From Lewinellaceae bacterium (GTDB lineage Bacteria > Bacteroidota > Bacteroidia > Chitinophagales > Saprospiraceae), in the NCBI GenBank assembly GCA_016716135.1, contig JADJWX010000011.1, positions 1 to 64,000 of the forward strand: a stretch of 64,000 bases of DNA. Direction: 5' to 3'. The position numbers and the translations under genes were made by a program. Under the pieces are notes generated by a model that did not search any database, was not told the origin of the DNA, and worked only from the letters and a program-made list of their open reading frames with translations. Each line of letters begins with the position of its first letter. The first letter of the stretch is position 1. Positions 9,883 through 17,643 of the stretch are shown piece by piece.

Positions 9883-9941
9883 ACCACGGAGACACGGAGG
9901 ACACGGAGAACCATTCTCCGTGTCCTCCGTGTCTCCGTGGT
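9883..9941. repeat. Perfect 28-bp inverted repeat (CACGGAG family)
   Basis: Left arm 9883-9910 and right arm 9914-9941 are exact reverse complements separated by three bases (CCA). The arms are built from iterated CACGGAG units. The element sits between a stop codon and the thioesterase start, so the transcript could form a very stable hairpin. Similar short repeats occur in many environmental bacterial genomes (recollection). Confidence 0.9.
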
Positions 9942-9968
9942 AAAAATTTGTAAAATTATTGACGAAGC

Positions 9969-10412
9969 ATGCAAAACGAATTTCGCCAGACTGTCCAACT
10001 CCGCTGGGCCGATATGGATTCCAATGCGCATATGCGGCACTCGGTGTATTACGACCTCGGGGCATCCATCCGCATTGAATTTCTTGCCATGCATGGGGTC
10101 ACGTTCCCCCTGATGGAGGAAATGCACTTCGGGCCGGTGCTGTTTCGGGAGGAAGCTGTTTTCCGAAAAGAGATCCGGTATGGCGACGCGCTCTACATCA
10201 ATCTGCAAGTGCCAAAGTGCCGGCGCGATGGTTCGCGGTTTTCCTTCCGGCACGAAATAAAGCGGGAAGACGGCACACTTTGCGCCGTCCTCCAGGTAGA
10301 CGGCGCCTGGATCGATACCCAAAAACGCAAACTGACCAAGCCGCCGGAAATTGTACGCGCCATGTTTGAGGCTGCGCCAAAAACAACCGATTTTCAGTGG
10401 CTGGACGAATAA
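9969..10412 (+). CDS. Acyl-CoA thioesterase, hotdog fold (4HBT/YbgC-like)
   Basis: Predicted cytoplasmic thioester hydrolase, 147 aa, the usual length of a single hotdog domain. The N-terminal motif RWADMDSNAHMRHSVYYDLGA matches the catalytic loop and start of the central helix in the 4-hydroxybenzoyl-CoA thioesterase/YbgC group (Asp15 and Asp17 lie where the catalytic acid is expected). A second segment, FRKEIRYGDAL, is also typical. Substrate cannot be assigned. No operon partner is obvious: a stable hairpin precedes it and a glycosyltransferase follows about 100 bases later. Confidence 0.85.
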   Translation: MQNEFRQTVQLRWADMDSNAHMRHSVYYDLGASIRIEFLAMHGVTFPLMEEMHFGPVLFREEAVFRKEIRYGDALYINLQVPKCRRDGSRFSFRHEIKREDGTLCAVLQVDGAWIDTQKRKLTKPPEIVRAMFEAAPKTTDFQWLDE

Positions 10413-10513
10413 AGCCCGCACTATTCCGGTACAGGCTGCGCCAATTTGTGCAGGATTCTTCATTTTTGCACCCGCAAGGGTTAACCTGTGCTTAATTAAT
10501 TCGGAACCACGTT

Positions 10514-11470
10514 TTGCACCATTCCTTTTTGTCCATCATAGGCGTTATCCAATCAAACAGCCAGCTACGCGACTTGAGCGGCTGGCTCAGCGGGCTATAT
10601 GCTGAACTGGGAGCGCACTTCAGTGATTTTGAGTTTATTCTGGTCAATAACCACTGCGATCTGGAACAAATTGAGGCCACCATCCGGCCACTACCCGAAA
10701 ATTTGCGCAAGCATGTTTTTTTGCTCCAACTCAGTGCGCCGGTTAGCCGCGATAATGCCCTGCTGGCCGGCCTGGACCGCGCCAATGGCGATTATGCGGT
10801 GATTTTTGAATTTGATTTCTCCGAATTGCCGCAACTGGTCGGCACACTTTGGGAAAAAAGTCAAACCGGATTCGACATCGTTTACCTGCGGGCTCGCGAA
10901 CGGAAACTGCCCTGGATATACCGGCAACTTTACGCTGTTTTTTACGCTATACTCCGTCGGTATTCCAACCTGCATATCGACCCGCAGGCCCACCACACCC
11001 GGATTATCAGTCGCCGGGCGCTGAATTCGATGTTGCGCTTGCGGGAAAACAGCCGTTACCTCAAGGCTATTTACGCCTTGGTTGGGTACAATACCACGTC
11101 GATCGAGGTGGAGCAGGCCTTGCTCCCCGAACCCGGCGCCTCTTTCGGCGACCAGTTCCGCACGTCACTGGTGGCTATTACCTCCTTCACTACGTTTTTG
11201 CGCAGTTTACTCTTGTGGATATTCCTGTTATCCTGTCTTGTAGCGGGTACGGCAATTTTCAATGCGGTGAAGGTTAAGCTGACCAATGTCGACATTTTCG
11301 GCACCTTTCACCAAACTGTTTCCGGCTGGGCATACCTCGTGGTAGTGATGTCGGTATTTTTCGCGATCACCTGCCTGAATCTTTACATCATGTCGATTTA
11401 TCTGTCGAATATTTATGCGGAGATCAAAAACCGGCCTTTGTACATTATCGAGTCGATCAAACGGTACTAA
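10514..11470 (+). CDS. GT2-type glycosyltransferase, DPM1/GtrB-like, with two C-terminal membrane helices
   Basis: Membrane-associated sugar transferase, 318 aa. The N-terminal half has a GT-A-like layout (SIIGVIQSNSQ, FEFILVNN, ANGDYAVIFEFDF), and two hydrophobic segments near residues 230-255 and 275-300 match the C-terminal anchors of polyprenyl-phosphate glycosyltransferases. The acidic DDGS and DxD motifs are weak: VNNHCD and FEFDFSE stand in their places, so activity is uncertain. The frame has no ATG; TTG at 10514 is the best start, since an in-frame stop lies at 10493-10495. A second, canonical GT2 of the same type is encoded at 21783-22733. Confidence 0.65.
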   Translation: MHHSFLSIIGVIQSNSQLRDLSGWLSGLYAELGAHFSDFEFILVNNHCDLEQIEATIRPLPENLRKHVFLLQLSAPVSRDNALLAGLDRANGDYAVIFEFDFSELPQLVGTLWEKSQTGFDIVYLRARERKLPWIYRQLYAVFYAILRRYSNLHIDPQAHHTRIISRRALNSMLRLRENSRYLKAIYALVGYNTTSIEVEQALLPEPGASFGDQFRTSLVAITSFTTFLRSLLLWIFLLSCLVAGTAIFNAVKVKLTNVDIFGTFHQTVSGWAYLVVVMSVFFAITCLNLYIMSIYLSNIYAEIKNRPLYIIESIKRY

Positions 11471-11478
11471 TGCCGCTA

Positions 11479-13002
11479 TTATTCCGGCATACGCAGCAAA
11501 GCGGTGTTTTCGCCAAAATATTCTTTAAAGGCCAGTGCGAAAGACCCTGTGCTGGCAAACCCGACCAGCTCGGCAATGGCCTGCGGCGTTCCGGCCCGTT
11601 TTTCGAGCAGGGCCCTGGCTTTTTCAAGGCGCAATTCGCGAATGAGTTGAGCCGGATCTTTTCCGGTGAGCACGCGTAGTTTTTTTACAAAATGTTGCTT
11701 GTGCAATTGCATTTTCCGGGCCAGGTCGTCGGCCAGAAAATCCGGGTCGGACAGGTGCTGGTCAATAATTTGAACGGCTTTGGCGAGGAAGGGATCCTGG
11801 AGTGCCATCCGGTTTTCGGAAAAATACAAATGCAAGAACCGGGCAAATGTTTCCTGTTGTTTTTTTTGTGCATCCAGGAGGTGCGTAATCTGGTTGTCGA
11901 ACACCTGATGGAGCACCGGCCGGCTGAACCATGCATCGGCACCGGCGCGCAGGGCGTCCAGTTTGCCGTCGTTGCCGGGTTTGTCGGTCAGTAAAATCAC
12001 CGGGATATGATTCGTCCGTTCGGAGAGTTTGATCTGTCGAATAACATCGATACCCGTCAGGCCATTAAGCACGGCATCGCACACGATAAGGTCGGGCAGG
12101 TGGTTGGAGGCCAGTTGCAGGCCTTCGGCAGGCGTAGCCGCCGTTTCCACTTCAAAGCGGTCGGTTAGCAACGACTTCAGGTAGAGCACGATCTGGCGGT
12201 TGGGTTCAATGAGCAAAACCGTTTTTTCCGGACGGCGACCTTCCGGGGCTTGCGATACAGGCTGCTCGTGCAGTTGCACCGGGGATTCAGGCTGCGGAAC
12301 GAGCGCCGGTTCAGTCGCGATGGTGGACGTGAATCGCTCCGAGCGCAGGAAGTCGTTTTCCAATGTTTTCCGGGCCAGGCGCTTGCGCCAGCGGATATTA
12401 TTGCGCCAGTTGTACAGGATCAGTCCGAGAAACAAGCCTGTGAGCGCCAACGCCAGGTATGCCAGCAGGCTTCGGTCGAGTTGAACATAGCGGGCCTGTG
12501 CATCGGCATCAATCTTTTGGGTGCGGAGCAAAGAGTCCAGCCGGTTTTGCAGGCTGTCCATGGCTTCCTGGTGCAGGTGGGCCGCCAGCGAATCACGCGC
12601 TTGCAGTAATAATTTCTGGCAATGGAAAGCAGCTTTATGCTCGGCCCAATCGTCATATGCCTGCACGAGGGCTTTGAGCAGCGCTACTTGTGTTTCCGGG
12701 TTGGGGTCGCGGCGCGCATCGCCGGTTGCAGCAGAAAAAAATGCCAGGGCGCTTTTTTTATCTTCGTTGTGTGTATAAATTTTGGACAAAACCGGAACGG
12801 CAACCGCCGGGCAAAGGAGTTGGTTGCGCTGGAGGTAATCCCGGAACAGGTCGGCTTCCAGTTGAGCGCCTTCGAAATTCCCGGCCTGTACCAGTTCGGA
12901 CATCATGGTTACCGACAGGCGCAGCGAATCTTCATGCTGCGCAAGGAGCAAGCAGGGCGCCCAGGCGAGCAACAGAAAGCAATAACAGGCTGGACGGAAC
13001 AT
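11479..13002 (-). CDS. Membrane-tethered receiver/AraC-type regulator without a kinase domain
   Basis: Protein of 507 aa. A signal peptide (to about residue 21) is followed by a helical, probably periplasmic region (25-175), one membrane helix (about 179-197), a cytoplasmic receiver-like domain (260-375) and a C-terminal AraC-type DNA-binding domain (402-505, ending GFASTGSFALAFKEYFGENT). It looks like a Bacteroidota hybrid two-component protein from which the histidine kinase is missing. The receiver keeps the phosphorylatable Asp309 and Thr339, but the acidic pair is Glu266-Pro267 and the conserved Lys is Arg361, so phosphorylation may be altered or absent. A near-consensus promoter lies just upstream. 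Target genes are unknown. Confidence 0.8.
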   Translation of the reverse strand: MFRPACYCFLLLAWAPCLLLAQHEDSLRLSVTMMSELVQAGNFEGAQLEADLFRDYLQRNQLLCPAVAVPVLSKIYTHNEDKKSALAFFSAATGDARRDPNPETQVALLKALVQAYDDWAEHKAAFHCQKLLLQARDSLAAHLHQEAMDSLQNRLDSLLRTQKIDADAQARYVQLDRSLLAYLALALTGLFLGLILYNWRNNIRWRKRLARKTLENDFLRSERFTSTIATEPALVPQPESPVQLHEQPVSQAPEGRRPEKTVLLIEPNRQIVLYLKSLLTDRFEVETAATPAEGLQLASNHLPDLIVCDAVLNGLTGIDVIRQIKLSERTNHIPVILLTDKPGNDGKLDALRAGADAWFSRPVLHQVFDNQITHLLDAQKKQQETFARFLHLYFSENRMALQDPFLAKAVQIIDQHLSDPDFLADDLARKMQLHKQHFVKKLRVLTGKDPAQLIRELRLEKARALLEKRAGTPQAIAELVGFASTGSFALAFKEYFGENTALLRMPE

Positions 13003-13028
13003 GGCACACGGGTTTGTGGTACGCTCAA

Positions 13029-13058
13029 CAAAAATAGATTTTCAGGCTTAGACGGCAA
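13029..13058 (-). promoter_or_regulatory. Bacteroidota-type promoter for the receiver/AraC gene
   Basis: On the minus strand, TTG (13058-13056), a 19-base spacer and TATTTTTG (13036-13029) match the Bacteroidota -33/-7 consensus TTG-N19-TAnnTTTG. The -7 box ends 26 bases before the ATG at 13002. Confidence 0.55.
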
Positions 13059-13096
13059 CTGCACTTTCTTACTTTCATCGCATTTAACAACGGTAT

Positions 13097-13564
13097 ATGG
13101 AACGACAAAACAAGGGCTGTCAGATATCTACGAATTCGGAATTATTGAATATATCTTTTATCCACGATTTTTTGTGCCGCCACGCTTATTGGGCGGTGGG
13201 CATTCCCGAAGAAACGGTCAGGCGGTCCATTGAAGGTTCGCTGTGTTTTGGAATTTATAAGGAGAAGCAGCAAATTGGCTTTGCACGGGTCATCAGCGAT
13301 TATGCCACATTTGCCTACCTCGCGGATGTCTTTATTACGCCTGAATTTCAGGGCAATGGGTACGGAAAATTATTGCTACAGGCAATTCTGGCGCACCCGA
13401 AATTACAGGGATTACGCCGGTGGATGCTGGTAACCGGCGATGCGCATGGCCTGTATAAAAAATTTGGCTTTACTTCGCCGGCTCATCCGGAGCGCATTAT
13501 GGAAATAGCAAGGCCGGGGCTGTATTTGCAAAACGTTGTCGACAAAAGCCTTGAAAAACCATAA
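13097..13564 (+). CDS. GNAT-family N-acetyltransferase
   Basis: Acetyl-CoA-dependent acetyltransferase, 155 aa, a single GNAT domain. The motif A region reads LADVFITPEFQGNGYGKLLL, with the Q-G-N-G-Y-G pyrophosphate loop at about residues 92-97; GLYKKFGFTSP near residue 130 is motif B. Substrate is unknown. The sequence resembles the YjgM/YhhY-like small-molecule acetyltransferases common in Bacteroidota. It is divergent from the AraC-type regulator, with about 95 bases between them, but a functional link is not shown. Confidence 0.85.
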   Translation: MERQNKGCQISTNSELLNISFIHDFLCRHAYWAVGIPEETVRRSIEGSLCFGIYKEKQQIGFARVISDYATFAYLADVFITPEFQGNGYGKLLLQAILAHPKLQGLRRWMLVTGDAHGLYKKFGFTSPAHPERIMEIARPGLYLQNVVDKSLEKP

Positions 13565-13640
13565 CCCGCTTGTTAATGTTTATCAAGAACCGTACCCGGA
13601 AACTAGTAAGTAGCTCTAATTTTGCCACAAAACAGAATTT

Positions 13641-14051
13641 ATGAAACGTTCGCATATCATCGCCATCGGTATAGTAGCGGTTGCTATCGGAATACTGATC
13701 TCTGCCAGCCAGGATGTGACCACTTACGCAAACTTCGCCCAGGCCGCCCTAAGCGGCGACCGCGTTAAGTTGGTCGGTCAATTGGAAAAGGATCGCCCGA
13801 TCGAATACAATCCGGAAAAAGACCCCAATTTCCTGTCCTTTTACCTGCGCGATGATGCCGGAGCTGTACGCCAGGTAGTACTGCGGGCCGGCAAGCCCCA
13901 GGATTTTGAACGCTCGGAGCAGATCGTATTGACCGGGGCCATGAACGGCGAAACGTTTGAAGCGGCCGACATGCTGCTGAAATGCCCGTCCAAGTACAAG
14001 GACCAGGAAATTTACGTACGCTCTGAAAAGTCGGAACAGGCATCGAAATGA
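13641..14051 (+). CDS. ccmE: Cytochrome c maturation protein CcmE, CxxxY variant
   Basis: Periplasmic heme chaperone, 136 aa. One N-terminal membrane anchor (residues 5-22) precedes an OB-fold domain. Near the C-terminus, LLKCPSKYKD holds a C-P-S-K-Y motif where the classical protein has HxxxY; the known CcmE variants of some bacteria and archaea use Cys instead of His to attach heme. It overlaps the next gene by four bases (ATGA), and ccmF follows, so the three genes probably form an operon. A TAATTTTG box lies at 13617-13624, with no clear -33 element. Confidence 0.85.
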   Translation: MKRSHIIAIGIVAVAIGILISASQDVTTYANFAQAALSGDRVKLVGQLEKDRPIEYNPEKDPNFLSFYLRDDAGAVRQVVLRAGKPQDFERSEQIVLTGAMNGETFEAADMLLKCPSKYKDQEIYVRSEKSEQASK

Positions 14052-14554
14052 GTCCGATCGAACTTTCTTTCCGTTATACAGAGGCGGATTACCAGGAATT
14101 TTTGCGCCATTACTTTTGGAAAAACCGCAGCCGGCTTTACCTCGCGCTGGGCGTGCTGGCCCTGGTCGCCCTGGTGATCACCCAGCGCGGCGATACTGCT
14201 TCGATGAGTTTCTGGATATCCACGCTGCTCCCGGTGACCCTCATCCTGGTGCTTTGGTGGGCTATTTTGCGCTTTTCAGGCCGGCGGGCATTCCAGATGA
14301 CCCCGGAAATGTCCGAGGAACGCAACTGCGAAATCGATGCGGATAAAATTGCCGTTAGAGGGCAGACATTCCTTTCTGAATTCCAATGGGCCGGCGTGTT
14401 GTACGTTACCGAAACAAAAAGCCTGATACTCGTTTATAATTCCAAAACCAACGCCGTGATGCTCCCCAAGCGCGCGTTTTCCGCCGAACAACTCGCTGCT
14501 TTTAAGAATCTGGTTGATTCCAATCCAACACTGGCGACCAAGTGGAAACCCTGA
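14048..14554 (+). CDS. YcxB-like membrane protein
   Basis: Protein of 168 aa with two adjacent membrane helices (about residues 31-45 and 57-75) and a C-terminal soluble domain resembling the YcxB-like C-terminal domain (TFLSEFQWAGVLYVTETKSLILVYNSKTNAVMLPKRAF is laid out as beta strands around a conserved W and a PKR-F motif). Function unknown. It overlaps ccmE by four bases and precedes ccmF by 84 bases; whether it takes part in cytochrome maturation or only shares the transcript cannot be judged. Confidence 0.65.
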   Translation: MSPIELSFRYTEADYQEFLRHYFWKNRSRLYLALGVLALVALVITQRGDTASMSFWISTLLPVTLILVLWWAILRFSGRRAFQMTPEMSEERNCEIDADKIAVRGQTFLSEFQWAGVLYVTETKSLILVYNSKTNAVMLPKRAFSAEQLAAFKNLVDSNPTLATKWKP

Positions 14555-14638
14555 GATTTATATTCAATCCAATCCGGCGCATTCCAAACTTCTTCCCTGC
14601 AATCGGGTTAATTTTGCAGTTTTAAGCAAAGCATTCAC

Positions 14639-17446
14639 ATGGAGTATATTGGTGAGCATCTTTTTCCCGGCCAACTGGGGCATTTTCTGGTCGTGTTGTC
14701 CTTCGTTGCGGCATTATTATCCGGCGCAACGTATTTCCTGGCCACGCAGCGGCGCAATACTGCGAGCTTTGAAGGTTGGCGAAACCTGGGCCGTTTTTCC
14801 TTTTTGGTGCACGGTTTGGCGACGTTGGGCATTATCGGCACCCTGTTTTTTATCCTTACCCAGAAATACTACGAGTACCAGTATGCCTGGGCCAATGTGT
14901 CGGACGACCTGCCGTTTCAGTACACCTTTTCCGCTTTTTGGAAAGAACAACAGGGCAGTTTTCTGCTGTGGAGTTTTTGGCATATCGCGCTCGGCCTGGT
15001 GCTCATGCTGCGCGCCGGCAAATGGGAAACACCCGTACTCGCGGTGGTTGCGCTGGCGGAGGCCATTATCGCCTCCATGATATTGGGCTTGTATTTTGGC
15101 GATTTTCGTTTGGGCGCCAGCCCGTTTGATTTGCTGCGCCAAACCATGGATGCCCCTATTTTTGCCCAGGCCGACTACCTGGCTCAAATAAAAGGGAACG
15201 GCCTTAACCCCTTGCTCCAGAACTACTGGATGACCATCCACCCCCCTACCCTGTTCCTGGGCTTTGCTTCCACGATCGTTCCGTTTGCGTATGCCATGGC
15301 AGGGCTCTGGCTGCGCGAGCACAAAGACTGGCTGAAGCCCGCACTGCCCTGGGCACTGTTTTCGGGCGCCATTCTGGGCACCGGCATTCTGATGGGCGGC
15401 GCCTGGGCCTATGAAGCCCTTTCGTTTGGCGGCTACTGGGCCTGGGACCCCGTAGAGAACACTTCCCTGGTTCCCTGGATTACTCTGGTGGCCGGCATTC
15501 ATACCAACCTGATCGCCCGAAATACCGGCTACTCGATCCGTAGCACTTATGGATTTTACCTGATCACGTTTATCCTGATCCTGTATTCCACCTACCTGAC
15601 ACGCAGCGGGATTTTAGGCGACACCTCGGCGCATGCGTTCACCGAGATGGGGCTCGGGTTTCAACTAATCCTGTTTATCGGCCTGTTTTCTGTGCTGGCC
15701 GGCTGGTTGTGGGCATCGAGGTTCCGGCAGGTACCGAGCATCGAAAAAGAAGAGGCCGGCGCTTCGCGGGAGTTTTGGATGTTTATCGGGGCACTCGTGT
15801 TGTTTTTCTCCGCCGTTTTGATCACCGGGGCAACGTCGTTGCCGGTGTGGAACAAAATCGTGCAGCTGTTCAACCCCGATTATGTGGGCGCTGCGCTTAA
15901 AGATCCGGTTGAACACCACAACCGCTACCAACTCTGGATCGCTGTTTTTCTCGGGCTGCTGACTGGCGCCGCGCAGTGGTTGCGGTACAACGAACGCAAC
16001 GAAAAAATCTGGGCCAAAACATTCATCCGGCATTTTGTCATTGCCGTTGCCGGCGCTGCCGTGCTCACTGCGCTGAATGCCTTGTGGCTGAACATTCATG
16101 CCTGGCAGTATTTCGCGATGTTGTTCGCCGCCATGTTCACGGTGGTCTCCAACCTGGATTACATCATTTTCTTTGTAAAAGGAAACCTCAAGCAGGCGGG
16201 CTCCGCCTTGTCGCATATCGGCCTGGGCATCTTGCTGCTGGGAATTTTGGGTACCGGGCTCAACAAAGAATGGATCTCCTCGAATGCCTTTGCCATGGAC
16301 GGCCTCATCGAAGGCATGGGCAATGAGGAAATGAATCAAAATATTCTTTTGCTGAAGGACGCGCCGATGCCCATGCGCGGCAATTTTGAAGCAACCTATC
16401 TTGAGGATACCATCGTGCGGCAAACCCGGACATTTTCGGTGCGCTTCAAAAAACGCGATGATCAGGGGAACTTCACCGGCGAAGAATTTGTGCTGCACCC
16501 CAACGTGATGTACGACCGGCAGTTTACCAAAGTGGTGGCTTCCAACCCATCGACCAAACACTACCTGACCCGCGATATTTTCACCCACGTTTCTTCCCTG
16601 CCCAAGGCCGAACTCGACCAGGAATTTGCCCGCCAGCAGGAAGACAGCCTGCGCTTCGAGCCCTATGAGGCACTTGTCGGAGATACAATTTTTGCAAAAA
16701 AACACTACCTCGTGGTGGATGGCTACTCCAAAACGCCCGAGCACCCGGAGTACAAGGCGCAGCAAGGCGACCTGGCATTTGGCCTGAAACTCCGCGCTTA
16801 CAGCCTCGACGACACCCTCGGCTACCCCGCCAACCCCATGCTGTACATCCGGCCCGGCGAAGGCGGCTTTACCCTACCGGCCAATGTCGGGCAATTGCAA
16901 ATGCGGGTACGGCTCACCGAAGCGTCGATGGGGAAATGGTTGGCCATGGAAGAATCGCTCGATTTTCACCAATTTCCGATGAAAGCGGGCGAAACAATTG
17001 ATTTTCAAGGCTATAAAATTCAATTTGCAAAAGCCAGCCGGGAAATAAAACATCCGGGGTATGCCCCCTTGCCGGAAGACATTGCCGTAGCTGCCGATCT
17101 GGAAATTACAGCGCCCGACGGGCAAAAATTTGCGGCCAGCCCGGTTTACCTCATCCGGAACAGCCAACCGTTCAGCCTGAAAGACGAACTGCCGGAGTTG
17201 GGCCTGCATTTCCGCCTGGAAAATATTGACCCCAAAACCGAAACTTTGACCATTGCCGTGGCCAGGGCATCCGGCGAACAACAAACGATTCCGCTGGAAA
17301 TTGCCGAAAATGCGCCCCGCTCGGATTACATCGTGCTGGAGGCTATCATTTTCCCGGGGATCAACCTGGTGTGGCTGGGGTCCATTCTGATGCTGTTCGG
17401 GTTGGGGCTGAGCATGTGGCGACGGCTTATGGTTGACAAGAAATAA
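14639..17446 (+). CDS. ccmF: Cytochrome c heme lyase subunit CcmF
   Basis: Polytopic inner membrane protein, 935 aa, that ligates heme to apocytochrome c. About a dozen membrane helices fill residues 10-520, with the tryptophan-rich heme-handling motif GGYWAWDPVENTSLVPW at 264-280 and conserved His residues (MTIHPPTLFLG near 198). A large periplasmic region (about 560-900) and a last membrane helix (910-925) follow. The C-terminal part is longer than in Proteobacteria, as I recall for Bacteroidota CcmF. It ends the ccmE-ycxB-like-ccmF group; no other ccm genes are in the window. Confidence 0.9.
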   Translation: MEYIGEHLFPGQLGHFLVVLSFVAALLSGATYFLATQRRNTASFEGWRNLGRFSFLVHGLATLGIIGTLFFILTQKYYEYQYAWANVSDDLPFQYTFSAFWKEQQGSFLLWSFWHIALGLVLMLRAGKWETPVLAVVALAEAIIASMILGLYFGDFRLGASPFDLLRQTMDAPIFAQADYLAQIKGNGLNPLLQNYWMTIHPPTLFLGFASTIVPFAYAMAGLWLREHKDWLKPALPWALFSGAILGTGILMGGAWAYEALSFGGYWAWDPVENTSLVPWITLVAGIHTNLIARNTGYSIRSTYGFYLITFILILYSTYLTRSGILGDTSAHAFTEMGLGFQLILFIGLFSVLAGWLWASRFRQVPSIEKEEAGASREFWMFIGALVLFFSAVLITGATSLPVWNKIVQLFNPDYVGAALKDPVEHHNRYQLWIAVFLGLLTGAAQWLRYNERNEKIWAKTFIRHFVIAVAGAAVLTALNALWLNIHAWQYFAMLFAAMFTVVSNLDYIIFFVKGNLKQAGSALSHIGLGILLLGILGTGLNKEWISSNAFAMDGLIEGMGNEEMNQNILLLKDAPMPMRGNFEATYLEDTIVRQTRTFSVRFKKRDDQGNFTGEEFVLHPNVMYDRQFTKVVASNPSTKHYLTRDIFTHVSSLPKAELDQEFARQQEDSLRFEPYEALVGDTIFAKKHYLVVDGYSKTPEHPEYKAQQGDLAFGLKLRAYSLDDTLGYPANPMLYIRPGEGGFTLPANVGQLQMRVRLTEASMGKWLAMEESLDFHQFPMKAGETIDFQGYKIQFAKASREIKHPGYAPLPEDIAVAADLEITAPDGQKFAASPVYLIRNSQPFSLKDELPELGLHFRLENIDPKTETLTIAVARASGEQQTIPLEIAENAPRSDYIVLEAIIFPGINLVWLGSILMLFGLGLSMWRRLMVDKK

Positions 17447-17501
17447 TTTTTTTTAGACGGACAGGAGAACAGGAAAAAATACTTGTAAGGATGAAGACAA
17501 A

Positions 17502-17578
17502 TTAAACACATAGGCACATAGGACACATAGCCATTTGAAAACCGAAATTCTATGCGTCCTTTGTGTCTATGTGTTTAA
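17502..17578. repeat. Inverted repeat of the ACACATAG family, copy 1
   Basis: Left arm 17502-17530 begins TTAAACACATAGGCACATAG; right arm 17550-17578 is its reverse complement with three mismatches in 29. It lies between ccmF and the GT39 gene. A second copy is at 63412-63497. Each arm is an array of ACACATAG-like heptamers. Confidence 0.9.
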
Positions 17579-17643
17579 TCAATTAATTATGTTCTTTCAC
17601 TTAATCCTGTCTGTCCAAATCAATACGGAAGCAACAACGATTC

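Noticed and set aside
9198..10463. Open minus-strand frame of 421 codons opposite the TlpA-like and thioesterase genes
   Set aside because: Both genes on the other strand have clear motifs, and this frame crosses a palindrome and contains no family signature.
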